From contig JAPLKL010000013.1 of assembly GCA_026388095.1 (NCBI GenBank), positions 4,164 through 67,714 on the forward strand: a DNA stretch of 63,551 nt. The letters are read 5' to 3'. Shown piece after piece: positions 41,138 through 51,117 of this stretch. The translations under genes and the position numbers were made by a program. Each line of letters starts with the position of its first letter. The first letter of the stretch is position 1. Source of the stretch: Elusimicrobiota bacterium (GTDB taxonomy: Bacteria > Elusimicrobiota > Elusimicrobia > UBA1565 > UBA9628). The notes beneath the pieces were generated by a model. The model was not told where the DNA came from, did not search any database, and saw only the letters and a program-made list of their open reading frames with translations.

Positions 41138-42647
41138 GCCGGAGCGCCTCCAGCAGCGCGGCGCCGTCGTTCGGCCGCGCATAGCGATACTCGTGGGCGG
41201 CCAGCCACCCCGAGGGCACCGCCTGGCGGTCCACGAAGAGCAGCGCCTTGGGGTCCCAGTACACCAAAGCCCAGCGCTCCCGCGGGAAATAGAAGACATA
41301 CCAAGGCCGCGGAAAATCCTTGAGCGAGCCGTCAGGGGAGAGCTTGCGCGCCGGCGTCATCCGGGGCAGGTTCAGCATCACCGCCCCGTCCGCGCGCCCC
41401 GCGGCCAGGAAGCGCTGCCAATCCTCCGGCCCCCGGATGGCCCGGTCCGCCGCGGCCAGCTCCCCCTGGAAGATGTAGCGCCCGTCCCAGAAGACCCGGT
41501 ACCAAGGGCGCAGACGCCAGCCCAGATAGCCGCCCCATTCCCACTGGTTGTAGAGCCGCAGAGGCTCCAGCACCCCGCGCTGCCCGGCCATGAACTCGGC
41601 CGCGGCGCGGGGCACGAACTTGTAGTTGAAGCGCGCGGTCCAGGCCACCCGCGGCGCCAGCCAGCCCAGGAAAAGGAGGCACGCCGCGGCCCAGACCGCC
41701 GCGGTCCGCCTCACCCAGACCGAATCCTCCAGGCCCAGGTCTTTGGCCAGGAGCGGCAGCCAAGCCGCCGCGCACGCCGTGAAATACGGACAGAGACGCT
41801 CGTGGCGCAAAGTGGCCAGACCCAAGACCACGGTGGCCGCCAGCAGCGGCCAGGAAGTCCGGCGTCTCGCCGAGACCAGACCGGCCACCGCCGCCGCGGT
41901 CAGGCCGAGCAGGCCCCATACGGGCCAGTACATCGGATTGGAGAAGCCCAGAGCCTTCCATTCCAGGATGACGCGGGACAAGTCGCGGCTCTGGCTGGAA
42001 TGCAGCAGCACCACGCGCCAGGGGCCGGTCCCGTAGGGATTGAGCAAAGTGGCCGGCACCGAGGAGCCTCCAGCGACCGCGTAGCAGAAGAGTAGGAACC
42101 AGCCCAGGGGGAAGCCCCCGTGCAGGTCGGGCCATAAGGCGAAGAGCGCGGCGACAACCGCGAGGACCCCGGGGGAAGGCTTGCGCAGCCAGCCGCCCTC
42201 CCCGGCGTAGACCAAAGCGCCGACGAACAGCAGGGAGAACAGGTCGGGCCGGATGTCCGAGTCGGTGAGCATTCCCGCCGACCACAGGGCCAGGGCCGCG
42301 GCCCTCAGCGCCGGGCCGCAGCCGCGCCGGGCCAAAGTGCGCTCCAGCAGGGCGCCGGACCCGGCCAGCAGCAGGGCCTTGCACAGCCACAGCGCGGTCA
42401 TGCCCCCGAGCGCGTGCGCGGCCGCGAAGAGCAGCTGGCTGAGCCACTCGAAGTCCACCCACGGCCTTCCCGCCGCGGTGAAGGAGAGGAAGTCCGCCCG
42501 CGGCAGGGCGCGGTGCTCCAGGATCCAGCGGCCGGCGCTCAGGTGCCAGAACAGGTCCGGGTTGACGATCGGCCAGAGCAGAGGCGCGGCGGCCAGCAGA
42601 GCCGCCGCCGCCCAGGACGCCGCGAGGCCGAGCCGGGGGGGACGCAA
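41049..42647 (-). CDS. Polytopic membrane protein, GT-C-like
   Basis: 532 residues, about ten helices. The first loop PIVNPDLFWHLSAGRWILEH and WVDFEWLSQLLFAAAH are typical of an uncharacterised bacterial membrane family that I associate with GT-C-like proteins. The soluble C-terminal ~170 residues hold RLYNQWEWGGYLGWRLRPWY and FWDGRY, again a recurrent phrase of that family. Its start is 1 bp after the REC-MBL gene stop, so both are in one unit. No substrate can be named. Confidence 0.72.
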   Translation of the reverse strand: MRPPRLGLAASWAAAALLAAAPLLWPIVNPDLFWHLSAGRWILEHRALPRADFLSFTAAGRPWVDFEWLSQLLFAAAHALGGMTALWLCKALLLAGSGALLERTLARRGCGPALRAAALALWSAGMLTDSDIRPDLFSLLFVGALVYAGEGGWLRKPSPGVLAVVAALFALWPDLHGGFPLGWFLLFCYAVAGGSSVPATLLNPYGTGPWRVVLLHSSQSRDLSRVILEWKALGFSNPMYWPVWGLLGLTAAAVAGLVSARRRTSWPLLAATVVLGLATLRHERLCPYFTACAAAWLPLLAKDLGLEDSVWVRRTAAVWAAACLLFLGWLAPRVAWTARFNYKFVPRAAAEFMAGQRGVLEPLRLYNQWEWGGYLGWRLRPWYRVFWDGRYIFQGELAAADRAIRGPEDWQRFLAAGRADGAVMLNLPRMTPARKLSPDGSLKDFPRPWYVFYFPRERWALVYWDPKALLFVDRQAVPSGWLAAHEYRYARPNDGAALLEALRLKEVPASALAKEDERHERELAEFDAKRRP

Positions 42648-42648
42648 G

Positions 42649-43878
42649 TCAGAAGTGCAGGGCCATGCCTTCCTGGGCCCCGAAGCAGTCGAGCCGATAG
42701 CCCCGGCTGCGGATGAGCTCTTGGCAGCCGGCCACGAAACCGTCCATCATCTCGTCGGTGTGCTCCGGGTCGTGGTGGAACAGGGCCAACTGCTTGACCT
42801 CGGCCTTGGCGGCCAGTCCGATGACGTCGGCGAAGGTGGAGTGCCCCCAGCTCCGCTTGGTCTTGTACTCCTCGTCCGTGTACTGGGCCTCGCAGATGAG
42901 CAGGGACGCGCCACGCACGAAGCCCGCCACCGCGTCGTCCTCCTTGGCGCTGAACTCGCCCTTGGCGTTGAGCCGGCCGTAGGGCTCGTGGTCGCTCAAG
43001 TAGCAGACCGTCGCGGCCGGCGTCTCGACGCGGAAGCCCACGGCGATGCCCGGGTGGTTGAGGTAGTGGTAGTAGACCTTGGCCTCGCCCAACTGCACCG
43101 GCCCGTCGAGCTCCACGATGGACGGGTTGGAGCCCATGGCCTTCATGTCCACCGGGAAGTACTGGTGGCTCATCTGGCCGCGCAGCACGTCCGCGAAGCC
43201 TTGCGTGGTCCCGTGGACTCCGTGGATGGTGAAACGGTTCTGCGGCAGGTAGATGGGCGTGAAGAAGGGCAGGCCCTGGATGTGGTCCCAGTGGGTGTGG
43301 CTGATGAAGAGGTCGGCCGAGATGGGCTTGGCCTGGAACTCCTTGAGCAGCGCCCGGCCCAGCTCCCGGATGCCGGAGCCGGCGTCTATGATGAGGAGCC
43401 GGCCGCCCACGCGCAGCTCCACGCAAGGGGTGTTGCCCCCATAGCGCTCGGTGCGCGGGCCCGGGGTGGGGATGGAGCCGCGCGTGCCCCAGAAACGCAA
43501 AGAGACGGGGGACTTGGCTTCGCCCACGAGGTCCTGGATCTTCCCCAGCAGGGCCCCGACATCGTAGGGCTTGGTGATGTAATCATCGGCGCCGGCCTGG
43601 CGCGCGGTGGTCTGGTCGGCCGCGTAGGATTTCGAGGAGCAGATGAGCACCTTGAGGTCCCGCAGCCCCTCGTCCTGGCGGATGCGCTGGATGACCTCGT
43701 AGCCGTGCATCCGGGGCATGAGCAGGTCCAGGATGACGAGGTCCGGCCTCTCGGCCTTGGCCGCCGCCAGCCCGGCCACGCCGTCCTCGGCCGTGCGCAC
43801 ATCGAAGTCGGGGCGCAGGAGGTCTTCCAGGAGCTGGCGCACCTCGGGATCGTCATCGACGACCAGGATCTTCTTCAT
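42649..43878 (-). CDS. Response regulator receiver fused to a metallo-beta-lactamase-fold hydrolase
   Basis: 409 residues. Residues 1-120 are a complete CheY-like receiver: DDD at 8-10, phosphorylated Asp51 in VILDLLMP, Lys103 in ITKPYD. Residues ~135-409 are a metallo-beta-lactamase domain with RFWGTRGSIPTPGPRTERYG, GGNTPCVELRV, the metal-binding HTHWDH, a later His (HHYLNHPG analogue), SDHEPYG and FHHDPEHTDE. This is the PhnP/RNase-Z-like or cNMP-phosphodiesterase-like branch. A phosphorylated receiver may gate hydrolysis of a nucleotide second messenger; this is inference. The ATG at 43914 is possible but adds 12 residues not seen in receivers. Confidence 0.88.
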   Translation of the reverse strand: MKKILVVDDDPEVRQLLEDLLRPDFDVRTAEDGVAGLAAAKAERPDLVILDLLMPRMHGYEVIQRIRQDEGLRDLKVLICSSKSYAADQTTARQAGADDYITKPYDVGALLGKIQDLVGEAKSPVSLRFWGTRGSIPTPGPRTERYGGNTPCVELRVGGRLLIIDAGSGIRELGRALLKEFQAKPISADLFISHTHWDHIQGLPFFTPIYLPQNRFTIHGVHGTTQGFADVLRGQMSHQYFPVDMKAMGSNPSIVELDGPVQLGEAKVYYHYLNHPGIAVGFRVETPAATVCYLSDHEPYGRLNAKGEFSAKEDDAVAGFVRGASLLICEAQYTDEEYKTKRSWGHSTFADVIGLAAKAEVKQLALFHHDPEHTDEMMDGFVAGCQELIRSRGYRLDCFGAQEGMALHF

Positions 43879-43966
43879 CAGGTCCGGCGCCGGCCGGGAA
43901 GGTAGTTGTACCATGGCTGGGGGGGTTCGTCAATACCCCCTTCGGGGCCATGTCGGCAGGCTAACT

Positions 43967-43975
43967 TGATATAAT
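43967..43975 (+). promoter_or_regulatory. Extended -10 element before the flippase-like gene
   Basis: TGATATAAT (43967-43975) is a perfect extended -10. Its end is 8 bases before the ATG at 43984 and no Shine-Dalgarno is present, so the message should be leaderless or nearly so. No -35 match is seen. Confidence 0.65.
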
Positions 43976-43983
43976 ACCCGCTC

Positions 43984-45102
43984 ATGACCCGCCGCTTCGT
44001 CATCGCCGGGGGCTTCCTGGCCTCGCTGGGCCTGCTGGCCTACCTTATCGGGGGCCATATCACCGCCCTGCTGCGCATCGGCACGCAACTGGAATGGTCG
44101 TACGTGGCCGCGGCGGTGCTCTGCGCGCTGGCCAGCTATCTCATGGTGGGGCTGGCCCTGCGCGAGGTCCTGGCCTTGCTCGGGCACTCCCTGTCTTTCC
44201 CCGTGCTGCTGGGCATCGCCTTGGTCTCCACCTCGGTCAACTACCTCGTCTCCAGCGCCGGGGTCAGCGGCTTCGCGCTCAAGGCGCACTTGCTGCGCAA
44301 AAGGCAGGTCCCCTACGCCACCACCGTGATGGCGGCCGTGGTCAGCTCGGCCATCCTCTACTTCGTCCTGGCGGTCATCCTGGGCCAGGGGCTGGTCTAC
44401 TTGGTCATGCACCTGCGGGGCGCGCGCATCGCCATCATGGAAGGGGCCGTGGGCCTGGGACTATTGCTGGCGACCTCGGTGGTCCTCATGATCTTCGCCT
44501 TCAACCACAAGCTGCGCGGCCGCCTGACGCGCGCGGCCTTCCACCGCTTCAACCGGGTGGTCTTCTCCTTCTCCAAGCGGGAGATCCCCCGCGAGGAGTT
44601 CGAGGAGTTCGAGCATCAGCTGGCCGCGGGACTGGGCACCATCCACCACCACAAAGGCCGGCTCACCAAGACCATCGCCTACACCGGGCTCGACTGGGTC
44701 ATGGCCATGCTCACGCTGAATTTCTGCCTGCGCGCGGTGGGAGTGACGCATCTGCCCATCGGCCACCTCATCGCGGGCTTCACCGCCGGCCAGGCCACGA
44801 CCCTCATCCCGGCCCTGCCCGGCGGCCTGGGCGCCATGGAAGGCTCCATGGCCGCGACCTTCAGCGGCCTCGGACTGGTGGATTGGGACGACGCGCTCAT
44901 GGCCGTCCTGCTCTACCGCGTCGCCTACTACCTCATCCCCGGCATCCTGAGCATCTTCGTGCTCTGGGGCTTGAAGATGTCCGAGCCGGACCTCATGGCC
45001 CAGACGGCGCTGGAGGCCATCCCGGAGGAGCTCAAGCGCAAGGCGCGGGAGCTCGAGCACAGCCACCCCTGGCCGCACGCGCATCAGGCGGGGGGGAAAT
45101 GA
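43984..45102 (+). CDS. Flippase-like membrane protein (LPG-synthase TM region family)
   Basis: 372 residues with about eight helices. It matches the lysylphosphatidylglycerol-synthase transmembrane/UPF0104 family: LVSTSVNYLVSSAGVSGFAL near residue 85 and AGFTAGQATTLIPALPGGLG plus GAMEGSMAATF near residue 265. Members move lipids or lipid-linked sugars across the membrane, which fits the surface-glycosylation gene content. A charged central loop (REEFEEFEHQL) and a basic, His-rich tail are cytoplasmic. It is followed by the exporter operon after 4 bp. Confidence 0.88.
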   Translation: MTRRFVIAGGFLASLGLLAYLIGGHITALLRIGTQLEWSYVAAAVLCALASYLMVGLALREVLALLGHSLSFPVLLGIALVSTSVNYLVSSAGVSGFALKAHLLRKRQVPYATTVMAAVVSSAILYFVLAVILGQGLVYLVMHLRGARIAIMEGAVGLGLLLATSVVLMIFAFNHKLRGRLTRAAFHRFNRVVFSFSKREIPREEFEEFEHQLAAGLGTIHHHKGRLTKTIAYTGLDWVMAMLTLNFCLRAVGVTHLPIGHLIAGFTAGQATTLIPALPGGLGAMEGSMAATFSGLGLVDWDDALMAVLLYRVAYYLIPGILSIFVLWGLKMSEPDLMAQTALEAIPEELKRKARELEHSHPWPHAHQAGGK

Positions 45103-45106
45103 GCGC

Positions 45107-46411
45107 ATGAAGCGCTGGGCATTCCTGCTGCTGCTGGGAGCGGCCGCCGCGCCGGCCGCGGCGGTGGACGTTTCCACCTTCACGGCCCAAGGCTACGTCC
45201 AGTCCGTCCTCGCCGCCGCCCCCGAGGTGCAGCAGGCGGCCGCGCAATTCGCCGCGGCGCGCGCGGCCTGGAAGTCCCAGACCGCGTCGGCCTGGCTGCC
45301 CACGGTCGGCTTCACCGGCTTGGCCTACCCGTACGGACACGATATCAACGAGTCCTATCGCTTCCAGCACTGGAACCTGGCCCGCGCCGACACGAGCCTG
45401 GCCACGACCGTCAACCTCAACCTGTTCAACAGCTTCTCCGACTACTTCAAGGTGCGCCAGGCCGCCCTGTCCCGGGACTCCGCGGAGCAGGGCCTGGCCC
45501 TCTCGCAGCAGGCCCGGGCCTTCGCGGCGGCGCAGGCCTTCTACGACCTGGGGCTCAAGGAGCGCCTGGTGGCCGTGTCCTCGGAGAACCTGAAGATCCA
45601 GAAGGACAACTACGACCTGACCCGCGACCATTACCAGAACGGGATGAGGAGCCTCGCGGACCTGCTCAAGAGCGAGACGGACTGGCATTCCAGCGAGCTC
45701 AACATCACCCAGGCCGAGGCCAACCGCAAGCAGTCCCTGCTCCAGTTCAACCTGCTCGTGGGCCGGCCGGCCGACGCGCCGGCGGCCCTGGCCGACGAGC
45801 TCGACGCCGGCACCACGTCCTTGCCTGGGCTGGCCGCCGACCTCGACGCCGCTCTGAGCCGCCGGCCCGCGATGGTCTCGGCGCGCCTGGCCCTGGAGGC
45901 CAGCGAGGTGGCGGCGAGCCAGGCCGTGCGCGACGGGGCGCCGCAGCTGAGCCTCGACGCCTCCTACAACCGCACCGACAACGGCCGCAACATCGGAAAC
46001 GTCAGCCCCGACCCCAACTACCAGCTGGCCTTGTCGCTGTCCTTGCCCTCCGGCTTCAACGGCGCCTCCCAGTGGCTCAGCGTCTCAGCGGCGCGGGCCC
46101 GGGCCGCGGCCTCCCGGCAGAGCCTCGCGGTGGCGACCCGGCAGGTGCGCAGCGACGTCCATTCCGCCTACATCGCGCTGGAGTCGGCGCTGGCCACCTA
46201 CCGCATCGCGTCCATCACGGAGGACATCGCGCGGCGCAGCTTCGAGCTGGTCAACGAGCAGTACAAGCAGAACTCGGCCGACGCCATCCGTCTGTCCCAG
46301 GCCCAGCTCGACTTCCTGACCGCGCGCACCTCGCGGGCCCAGGCCCTCTTCGGAGCCCTGTTGATCCGCTACCAGTACCGCTTGGCTATAGGAGAACCCT
46401 TATGGAAGTGA
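45107..46411 (+). CDS. TolC-family outer-membrane efflux protein
   Basis: 434 residues. Signal peptide MKRWAFLLLLGAAAAPAAA. Two tandem coiled-coil halves of the outer-membrane efflux protein family are visible: LAAAPEVQQAAAQFAAARAA ... DLTRDHYQNGMRSLADLLKS, and ARLALEASEVAASQAV ... SFELVNEQYKQNSADAIRLS. These build the trimeric channel and periplasmic barrel. It opens the exporter operon: adaptor, ATPase and two permeases follow with overlaps, so the set should form one tripartite pump. Confidence 0.92.
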   Translation: MKRWAFLLLLGAAAAPAAAVDVSTFTAQGYVQSVLAAAPEVQQAAAQFAAARAAWKSQTASAWLPTVGFTGLAYPYGHDINESYRFQHWNLARADTSLATTVNLNLFNSFSDYFKVRQAALSRDSAEQGLALSQQARAFAAAQAFYDLGLKERLVAVSSENLKIQKDNYDLTRDHYQNGMRSLADLLKSETDWHSSELNITQAEANRKQSLLQFNLLVGRPADAPAALADELDAGTTSLPGLAADLDAALSRRPAMVSARLALEASEVAASQAVRDGAPQLSLDASYNRTDNGRNIGNVSPDPNYQLALSLSLPSGFNGASQWLSVSAARARAAASRQSLAVATRQVRSDVHSAYIALESALATYRIASITEDIARRSFELVNEQYKQNSADAIRLSQAQLDFLTARTSRAQALFGALLIRYQYRLAIGEPLWK

Positions 46412-47348
46412 GACGCTTCTTCACCTGGCGCCGCGCCGTGGTCGCGGCCCTGATCCTGGCGGCCGGAGGCGGCGGCGTTTGGGCCTATCGGCGGCACAAG
46501 AGAGCCCAGGCCAAGCCCGAAGCCGCGGCCGACACGGCCAAGGTCTCCCGCGGGGACCTGGAGCTGCATTTCTCGGACTCCGGGGAGCTCGCCCCCAAGA
46601 ATTACGTGGACGTGGCCTCCAAGGTGAGCGGCCGGGTCACCGAGCTGCTGGTGGTCGAGGGCCGCCGCGTGGCCAAGGGCGACAAGATCGCGGTCATCCA
46701 GCCCGGACGCACCGAGGCGGAGCGCTATCTGCCTTTCACGGTGACGTCGCCTATCGGCGGGATCGTGATGCGCTACCAGAAGCAGGGCAGCTACCAGGAG
46801 GAGAGCCGCATCGTGCGCCTGGGCGACTACGTGACGGGCCTCATCGACTCCGTCACCCCGACCTACCTCATGACCATCGCGGACCTCTCCACCTTGGTGG
46901 TGAAGATGAAGATCAGCGAGATGGACATCCTCAAGCTCAAGCAGGGCATGGACGTGAAGGTCACCATCGACGCCCTGCCCGGCATGAGCATCCCCTCGCG
47001 GGTCTCCTTGGTGTCGCCCCAGGCGGACAAGGACAACAACAACCTCAAGACCTTCAAGGTCGAGGTGACCTTGGGCAAGACCGACTCGCGCCTCAAGCCT
47101 GGCATGACCGCGCGCGTTGACGGCCTGCTGGACTCCCACAAGAACGTGCTCAAGATCCCGCTGGCCGCGGTGTTCGAGGAGGCGGGCGCGGAATACGCCT
47201 ACATCAAGGCCAAGGAGAAGAAAGCCAAGCCCGGCCACGTCAAGCTCAAATTGGGGCTGCGCAACGAGACGGACGTGGAGGTGGTCGAGGGGGTCAAGGA
47301 GGGCGACGAGCTCCTGACCGAGAAGCCTCCGGCCGAGGAGAAGAAGGG

Positions 47349-47352
<4 letters not shown>
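46402..47352 (+). CDS. Periplasmic adaptor (HlyD/MacA family) without coiled-coil hairpin
   Basis: 316 residues. N-terminal anchor helix (RAVVAALILAAGGGGVWAY), then a lipoyl half VASKVSGRVTELLVVEGRRV, directly followed by the second half FTVTSPIGGIVMRYQKQGSY, a beta-barrel domain (LVVKMKISEMDILKLKQGMD) and a membrane-proximal domain. Between the lipoyl halves only about a dozen residues occur, where MacA-type adaptors have a long alpha-hairpin that contacts TolC. The ATG has a GGAGA ribosome-binding site and overlaps the TolC-family stop by 10 bp. Confidence 0.9.
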
Positions 47353-48007
<655 letters not shown>

Positions 48008-48011
<4 letters not shown>

Positions 48012-49282
48012 AGCTCGCCGAAGCGTTCCGCACCGGCGCGCGCGAGATCCGGCTGCACAAGGCGCGCTCGGCCTTGAGCTTCTCCGCGGTGGCCATCGGC
48101 GTGGCTTCCTTGCTCTACACCTTCGCCCAGACCCACGGCATGAGCGAGCAGGAGGCCAAGTCCATCGCGCTCATCGGCCCGGGGCGCATGAGCATCGAGG
48201 CCAAGAACGACTATGTGTCCAAGGGGCTGTCCCCGGGCCTGACCTCGGACGACGCCGAGGACATCCGCCGGGACATGCCCGAGCTCTTCATGGTCTACCC
48301 CAAGGCCGGGCGCTGGGGCCAGAGGATGCGGGCGGGCGGCCTGAAGTTCGACAACGTCTACGTCTTCGGCACCACGCCGGAGATGTCCCAGCGCGACTGG
48401 GTCTACACCCGCCGGGGCCGCTGGCTGACCGACGAGGACCTGCGCCAGTCGGCCCGGGTCTGCGTGCTGGTCGAGCCCGGGGGCTGGGTCGAGAAGCCGC
48501 CCTGGGCCAGCTTCTGGGGGGAGAACCCCTTCGAGCTCTACGTGATGCGCCACGACCTGCTGGGCCAGGACGTCCTGCTCGGGGACCATTCCTTCCGGGT
48601 GGTGGGGGTCATCCGCGAGCCGGCCCGGGACAAGGACCCGCGCTGGAACCGGCCCTTCTGGGGCGACGGCGTGGTCATCGTGCCCCTGACCACGGTGCAG
48701 GCGGTCATGCCCGGCAACGGGGACAACCCCCGCTCCGTTGACACCATCGAGGTGGACACGGGCGACGAGAAGTCCCTGCCTGCGGCCAAGCGCCGCATCG
48801 AGGCCATCCTCAAGCGCCGCCACAAGGGCGAAGCGGACTACGAGATCAAGGACATGCGCGAGGAGATCGAAGGCGAGCTCAAGGAGACGGCCAAGTACAC
48901 TTTGGCCGCCACGGTCATGGGCGCGGTGGCCATGCTCGCGGGCGGCATCGGCATCCTCAACGTGACCTTGGCCGCGCTCTTCGCTCGCGTCAAGGAGATC
49001 GGCATCCGCCGCGCCGTGGGCGCGACGCGCATGGACATCCTCTCCCAGTTCGTGGCCGAGGCCGTGCTGCTGGGCCTCTGCGGCGGGGTGGCCGGCATCG
49101 CCCTGGGCCTGGGCGGCATCGACTACCTCAAGAGCCACACGGACCGCGACCTGGCCTCCTTGACCTGGTACCATTTCGTGGCCACGCTGGCCATCGCCGG
49201 GGGCACCGGGCTGCTCTTCTCCCTCTACCCGGCCTGGAAGGCCGCGACCTTGGACCCGGTCGACGCCCTGCGCAGCGAATGA
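48008..49282 (+). CDS. MacB/FtsX-type ABC permease, copy 1
   Basis: 424 residues. One N-terminal helix (LSFSAVAIGVASLLYTF), a large periplasmic MacB-PCD-like domain (about 45-270), and three C-terminal helices with VKEIGIRRAVGATRMDILSQ, the FtsX-family coupling region. It ends DPVDALRSE. It shares long stretches with the next gene (GPGRMSIEAKNDYVSKGLSP against GPGRLEIERKEGYVSKGLSR), so the two arose by tandem duplication. Confidence 0.93.
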
Positions 49283-49286
49283 GCCT

Positions 49287-50570
49287 ATGAGAGTCGCGGA
49301 GGCCATGCGCACGGGCTGGCTCGAGATCGCCTCGCACAAGGTGCGCTCGGCCTTGACCTGCCTGGCCACCGCCATCGGCGTGGCGGCCATGGTCTACACC
49401 TTCTCGCAGATCGCGGGCCTGCAGGAGCGCTTCCGCAAGGCCATCGAGCTCGCCGGGCCCGGGCGTCTGGAGATCGAGCGCAAGGAGGGCTACGTCTCCA
49501 AGGGGCTGTCCCGGGGCCTGACCTGGCAGGACGCGGAGCATATCCGCCGGGCCTTCCCCGAGCTCTACATGGTCTATCCCATCGCGCGCCGCGGCGGGGC
49601 GCGCATGCGCTTCGACGAGTTCAAGAACGACAACATCGGTGTGCGCGGGACCACGCCGGAATGGCGGCGCCGGGACTGGGTCTACAAGCTGCGCGGCCGC
49701 TTCCTCAACGACGAGGACCTGCGCACCGCCGCCCGGGTCTGCGTTCTGGACCAGCCGGGGGGCTGGGTCAAGAAGCCCTTCTGGGCGCGCTGGTTCCCGG
49801 AGCAGGCCATGGAGAAGGTGCTCAAGCACAGAGACCTCCTGGACCGGCAGATCAGGCTCGACGAGCATCTCTTCACCGTCGTGGGCATCCTGCAGGAGCC
49901 GCCGCGCGACCGCGACCCGCGCTGGTTCCGGCGGGAATGGGGCGGCGGGGGCGGCATCCTGTTCGTGCCCATCAACACCTACCGGCAGACCCTGCTGCGT
50001 TCCTGGAGCAAATCGAATCCCGACCAGGTGGACGGCATCGAGGTGGACACGGGCGACGGGGAGACCGCCTCGCGTTACAAGAAGCGCATCACCCTCCTGC
50101 TCAAGAATCTGCACCGCGGCGAGGAGGACTTCAAGGTCCGCGACTACCGGGAGATCATCCAGGGAATCGTCTCGCGCATCAAGGAGTACGCCATCGCCAT
50201 CGCGATCATCGGCATCGTGGCCATCCTGGCCGGCGGCATCGGCATCATGAACGTGACCTTGGCCACCATCTTCTCGCGCATCCGCGAGATCGGCATCCGG
50301 CGCGCTTTGGGCGCGACCCGGACCGACATCGTGACCCAGTTCCTAGTCGAGGCCACGATGCTCGGGAGTCTCGGCGGAGTGGCCGGGGCCGGCCTGGGCA
50401 TCGCGGCCGTGACGTATCTCGCGCCGCGCGAGGACCGCATGCAGCAGATATCTTCGGTGCACGTGGCCGCGGCCATGGGCATCGCCGCGCTGGTGGCCTT
50501 CTTCTTCGCGCTCTATCCCGCCTACCAGGCCGCGAAGCTCGACCCGATCGAGTCCCTGCACTACGAGTGA
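49287..50570 (+). CDS. MacB/FtsX-type ABC permease, copy 2
   Basis: 427 residues, the same architecture as copy 1: helix, periplasmic domain, three C-terminal helices with IREIGIRRALGATRTDIVTQ, and an end DPIESLHYE. It starts 4 bp after copy 1. Two non-identical permeases with a single ATPase suggest a heterodimer, as in LolC/LolE, rather than the MacB homodimer. It closes the operon. The cargo is unknown; lipoproteins, lipids or peptides are possible. Confidence 0.93.
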   Translation: MRVAEAMRTGWLEIASHKVRSALTCLATAIGVAAMVYTFSQIAGLQERFRKAIELAGPGRLEIERKEGYVSKGLSRGLTWQDAEHIRRAFPELYMVYPIARRGGARMRFDEFKNDNIGVRGTTPEWRRRDWVYKLRGRFLNDEDLRTAARVCVLDQPGGWVKKPFWARWFPEQAMEKVLKHRDLLDRQIRLDEHLFTVVGILQEPPRDRDPRWFRREWGGGGGILFVPINTYRQTLLRSWSKSNPDQVDGIEVDTGDGETASRYKKRITLLLKNLHRGEEDFKVRDYREIIQGIVSRIKEYAIAIAIIGIVAILAGGIGIMNVTLATIFSRIREIGIRRALGATRTDIVTQFLVEATMLGSLGGVAGAGLGIAAVTYLAPREDRMQQISSVHVAAAMGIAALVAFFFALYPAYQAAKLDPIESLHYE

Positions 50571-51041
50571 GGCGCTTCGGGAGGGGGGACCGGCCGAACC
50601 TCGCGGCTTCTCTCCACTCTCTGCCTCTACCGCAAGGGCTACGACTTCAAGCGCCTCTTCACGATCAGCGAATACTACGACCGCGACCGGACCTCTTTCT
50701 ACAAGGCCATCCAGGCCGTCCGGGAAAAGGGCATGGACATGACCGGCTGGCTGGAGTACTTCACAGACGGCTTGGCCACCCAGATGCGGGAGGTCCAGGA
50801 GCATGGCGAGCGGATTATCAAGGCCGACCTGTTGACGCGCCAGCATGACCTCAATGTCCGGCAGCGAGTGGCGCTCCAGCAAGTCATGGAGAAGGGTAGC
50901 CTCACCATCCATGAACTCGAAGGCATGTGCAAAGGAGTGACTCGCCGGACGCTGCAGAGGGAACTCAAGGAGCTTGTAACCGCTGGCCTATTGGTTCCGG
51001 AAGGCGCCACCAATCAACTTAAGTATCTGTTTAAAAAATAA
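50571..51041 (+). pseudogene. 3' remnant of a Fic-family protein gene
   Basis: Reading in frame from 50571, the sequence gives [20 protein letters not shown], then [40 protein letters not shown] and a C-terminal winged helix ([20 protein letters not shown]). This is the second half of a Fic AMP-transferase, beginning inside the catalytic HPFxDGNGR motif: only the GR-T portion is left and the His-Pro-Phe is missing. The fragment abuts the permease stop, so the 5' half was deleted. The only ATG in the fragment is at 50733, which would yield a 102-residue winged-helix protein. Confidence 0.75.
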
Positions 51042-51047
51042 TGCTAA

Positions 51048-51103
51048 ACTCGCGACAAACTTGCGACACAACTTGCGACAATCTCGCGCCAGAACTTGCG
51101 CCA
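51048..51103 (+). repeat. Five direct decamer repeats at 11-12 bp spacing
   Basis: ACTCGCGACA (51048), ACTTGCGACA (51059), ACTTGCGACA (51071), TCTCGCGCCA (51082) and ACTTGCGCCA (51094) lie 11, 12, 11 and 12 bp apart, about one helical turn. They sit directly after the Fic remnant and before the orphan gene at 51172. Confidence 0.75.
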
Positions 51104-51117
51104 TCGGACCGCTTGTC

